Assembly: GCA_025936205.1 (NCBI GenBank)
Contig: JAICTU010000436.1
Location: forward strand, 1-7,832
DNA: 7,832 bases
DNA from: Polyangiaceae bacterium
GTDB lineage: Bacteria > Myxococcota > Polyangia > Polyangiales > Polyangiaceae
Direction: 5' to 3'
The notes under the pieces were generated by a model that saw only the letters and a program-made list of their open reading frames with translations, did no database searches and was not told the origin of the DNA. Each line of letters starts with the position of its first letter. Position 1 is the stretch's first letter. This document shows positions 5,882 through 7,832 of this stretch, one piece after another. The translations under genes and the position numbers were made by a program.

Positions 5882-7832
5882 ATGTCGCGGCAGCTGAGAC
5901 AAAAACCGCGGCTCGGCATTTTCCTGCGGGGCGGGGACTACACCTATCAGAACGAGATCGTGCTCGGCGCTCACGACGAGTGTCAGGAGCACGGCGTGGA
6001 TCTGTATTGCTTCGCCGGTGGCCTCACCAACACCATGGATCCGCGGAACCTGGTCTACAACCTGGTGGGGCCGACGGATCTCGACGCGGTCATCCTGGTG
6101 CCAGGCACCATGGCCAGCGAGGACAGCGCCGAGGTCGAGCAGCTGTTCGAGCGCTTCTCGGCGCTGCCGCTGTGCACGATCGGCGCGCCGCGACCGAACA
6201 TCGCCTCGCTCAGCGTCGACAATCGCAGCGGCATCCGCGAGCTGACGTTGCACGTGATCGAGAAGCACGGGCGCCGGCGCGTCGCGTTCATCTCGGGCCC
6301 GAACAGCGAGGCCGTGCAGCGCTTCGAAGGCTACCGGCAGGCGCTGCGCGACTCCGGCATTCCTTACGATGAGCGCCTGGTGCTGGCCGGCGACTTCACG
6401 CCGCCGTCCGGCGCGCGCGCGGTGGCCGCGCTCTTCTCGCGCGACCGCGGCGGCTGCGATGCGATCGTCGCCGGCAACGACTGGATGGCTCTCGGCGCCC
6501 TGGATGAGCTCGGGAGCCGCAACCTGCGCGTACCCGAGGACGTGGCGCTGATCGGCTTCGATGACATCGAGGCGGCACGCTTCGTGACGCCGCCGCTCAC
6601 GACGGTCCGGCAACCGCCCCGCCAGCTGGGCATCCTGGCGGTGCGGCGCGTGCTGGCGTCGCTGCACGGCAGCGTGGACACCACGCCCGTGTTCTTGCCC
6701 ACGACGATCATGATCCGCGAGTCGTGCGGGTGCGTCGGGCCGCGCCCGGATCTGGAGTTCGACGAGGCCGACTCCGACCAGGCGCTGCTCAGCACGCTCG
6801 GCAACCGGCGCGATGCCTGGATCCGGGCCGTCCAGCGCTCGATGCCGGCGCTGGAACAGGCCGCGGCGGAGGACGGCCTCGATCCGAACTTTGCCGAGCG
6901 CCTGGTGGACGCGCTGCTCGAGGATCTGCAGCGCGGCAGCGAGCGCCAGTTCATCATGGCCGTGGACGGCGTGGTGCGCCAGGCGGCGCACCTGGGCAGC
7001 ATCGCGGCCTGGCACCACACGGTGGCCGAGCTGCGCTGCGAGAGCGTCCGCACGCTCGCGGGCTCGGTGCGCGCCTGGTTGCGCGCCGAGACCGTGTTCG
7101 AGCGCGCGCACATCCTGATCAGCGGCCTGGCAGAGCACTCGCAAGCCAAGAAGCGGCTGGAGAAGGATGTGCTGATGCGCAACCTGGAGGAGATGAGCGT
7201 GGACGTGCGCACCGCGCTCGATCTGCGTGCGCTGCGCTGGGCGCTGGCCAATCACCTGCCCAACTTGCGCATCTCCAGCCTGTACGTGGCGACCTACGCG
7301 GGCCAGCCCGGGCCCGAGGACTACTCCGAGCTGGCGCTGGCGTATGACGACGAGAAGGAGCTGCGCCCCGAGGGAAACGACCTGCCGTTCCGCACCGGCG
7401 ACGTCGTGCCGTCCCATCTGCGACCGTCCTGGCGCCACAGCATGATGGTGCAGCCGCTGTTCTTCAACGAGCAGCCGTTCGGCTTCTGCGCGATCGAGAT
7501 CGGCTCGCGAGACGGCTTCCTGTTTCAGACCATCCCCGAGTTGATCAGCACGGCGCTCAAGGCGATCGAGCTGGCGCGGGGCATCGTGGAAGAGGCGACG
7601 CGCCGGCAACGTGCCGAGCAAGCGCGCATGTCGCAGGAGCTGGAGATCGCGGCTCGCATCCAGACCGGCATTCTGCCGCGCGAGCCGCACGTGCCGGGCC
7701 TCGACATCGCCGCCAGCATGCAGCCCACGACCGAGGTGGGCGGCGACTATTTCGACATCCTGCCTTGCCCCGACGGCTGCTGGCTGGGCATCGGCGACGT
7801 GGCAGGGCATGGCCTGCACACCGGCCTCGTGA
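5882..7832 (+). CDS. LacI-type ligand-binding domain, GAF-like region and SpoIIE/RsbU PP2C phosphatase (3' end beyond the window)
   Basis: The frame is open for at least 650 codons from the ATG at 5882, with GGAG 3 bases ahead. Residues about 9-285 form a LacI/periplasmic-binding-protein-like domain: PRLGIFLRGG at the start, GPTDLDAVILVPG, VAFISGPNSEAVQRFEGYR, IVAGNDWMALGALDELG, VALIGFDDIEAARF and PPLTTVRQPP, closing with RESCGC (279-284) as in LacI-type effector domains. There is neither a helix-turn-helix nor a signal peptide, so it should sense a ligand in the cytoplasm without binding DNA. A helical stretch leads to a GAF-like region (about 441-570) and a helix. SQELEIAARIQTGILP (584-599) then opens a PP2C phosphatase of the SpoIIE/RsbU class with the metal motifs VGGDYFD (619-625) and GDVAGHG (638-644). 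Family members dephosphorylate anti-sigma antagonist serines. Ligand binding may switch phosphatase activity (inference). The rest of the catalytic domain lies outside the window. Confidence 0.88.
   Translation, partial: MSRQLRQKPRLGIFLRGGDYTYQNEIVLGAHDECQEHGVDLYCFAGGLTNTMDPRNLVYNLVGPTDLDAVILVPGTMASEDSAEVEQLFERFSALPLCTIGAPRPNIASLSVDNRSGIRELTLHVIEKHGRRRVAFISGPNSEAVQRFEGYRQALRDSGIPYDERLVLAGDFTPPSGARAVAALFSRDRGGCDAIVAGNDWMALGALDELGSRNLRVPEDVALIGFDDIEAARFVTPPLTTVRQPPRQLGILAVRRVLASLHGSVDTTPVFLPTTIMIRESCGCVGPRPDLEFDEADSDQALLSTLGNRRDAWIRAVQRSMPALEQAAAEDGLDPNFAERLVDALLEDLQRGSERQFIMAVDGVVRQAAHLGSIAAWHHTVAELRCESVRTLAGSVRAWLRAETVFERAHILISGLAEHSQAKKRLEKDVLMRNLEEMSVDVRTALDLRALRWALANHLPNLRISSLYVATYAGQPGPEDYSELALAYDDEKELRPEGNDLPFRTGDVVPSHLRPSWRHSMMVQPLFFNEQPFGFCAIEIGSRDGFLFQTIPELISTALKAIELARGIVEEATRRQRAEQARMSQELEIAARIQTGILPREPHVPGLDIAASMQPTTEVGGDYFDILPCPDGCWLGIGDVAGHGLHTGLV

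Noticed and set aside
5843..7819. A 658-codon leftward open frame opposite the phosphatase gene
   Set aside because: It is His/Arg/Ala-rich antisense of a well-supported gene with LacI-type and PP2C motifs; long antisense frames are expected at this GC content.
1..7832. CRISPR arrays, tRNA or rRNA genes, insertion sequences, attachment sites
   Set aside because: No regularly spaced repeats, no tRNA-like sequence, no transposase-like frame and no terminal inverted repeats were seen on either strand.

Overview
The window is very GC-rich, gene-dense and strongly biased to G/C at third codon positions. It carries two ribosomal protein genes, an rRNA-modification-type gene and a cluster of phospho-signalling genes (two FHA proteins and a PP2C/SpoIIE-type phosphatase). 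Many FHA proteins and elaborate one-gene sensor architectures are typical of Myxococcota and related former Deltaproteobacteria, so that is my best guess for the organism. It is an inference from gene content; there is no rRNA or other decisive marker here.

Layout. Bases 1-1878 are read leftward. rplC (ribosomal protein L3, 1207-1878) comes first, followed 35 bases later by a gene that runs off the left edge (1-1171). The C-terminal half of its product is a clear RlmI-type SAM-dependent rRNA methyltransferase. Its N-terminal half reads as an RluA-type pseudouridine synthase fold that has lost its catalytic Asp and its GRTHQIR-type motif. Bases 1879-2209 are a divergent promoter region with a short tandem repeat, a 14-base palindrome, a convincing sigma70 promoter for the rightward gene and two back-to-back hairpins in its leader. 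rplS (L19, 2210-2566) is read rightward and ends at a textbook intrinsic terminator (2611-2649).

Bases 2650-3067 hold no gene I can support. They contain two related palindromes whose centres are exactly 63 bases apart. Next are two FHA genes in tandem: a soluble zinc-ribbon/proline-rich/FHA protein (3068-3706), and an exported, single-pass membrane protein (3730-5784) with a degenerate von Willebrand A-like periplasmic domain, one membrane helix and a cytoplasmic FHA domain. After a 97-base gap with a long imperfect hairpin, a large gene (5882 to beyond 7832) encodes a cytoplasmic LacI-type sugar-binding-like domain without a DNA-binding helix-turn-helix, a GAF-like middle region and the start of a SpoIIE/RsbU PP2C phosphatase domain.

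How the genes may work together. rplC and the methyltransferase gene look like one ribosome-biogenesis transcription unit, with rplS alone on the other side of a shared promoter region; finding rplC outside an S10-type operon is unusual. The right half looks like a signalling island: two phosphothreonine readers (one anchored to a periplasmic sensor) beside a ligand-responsive serine phosphatase. That they work as one pathway is inference from adjacency only.
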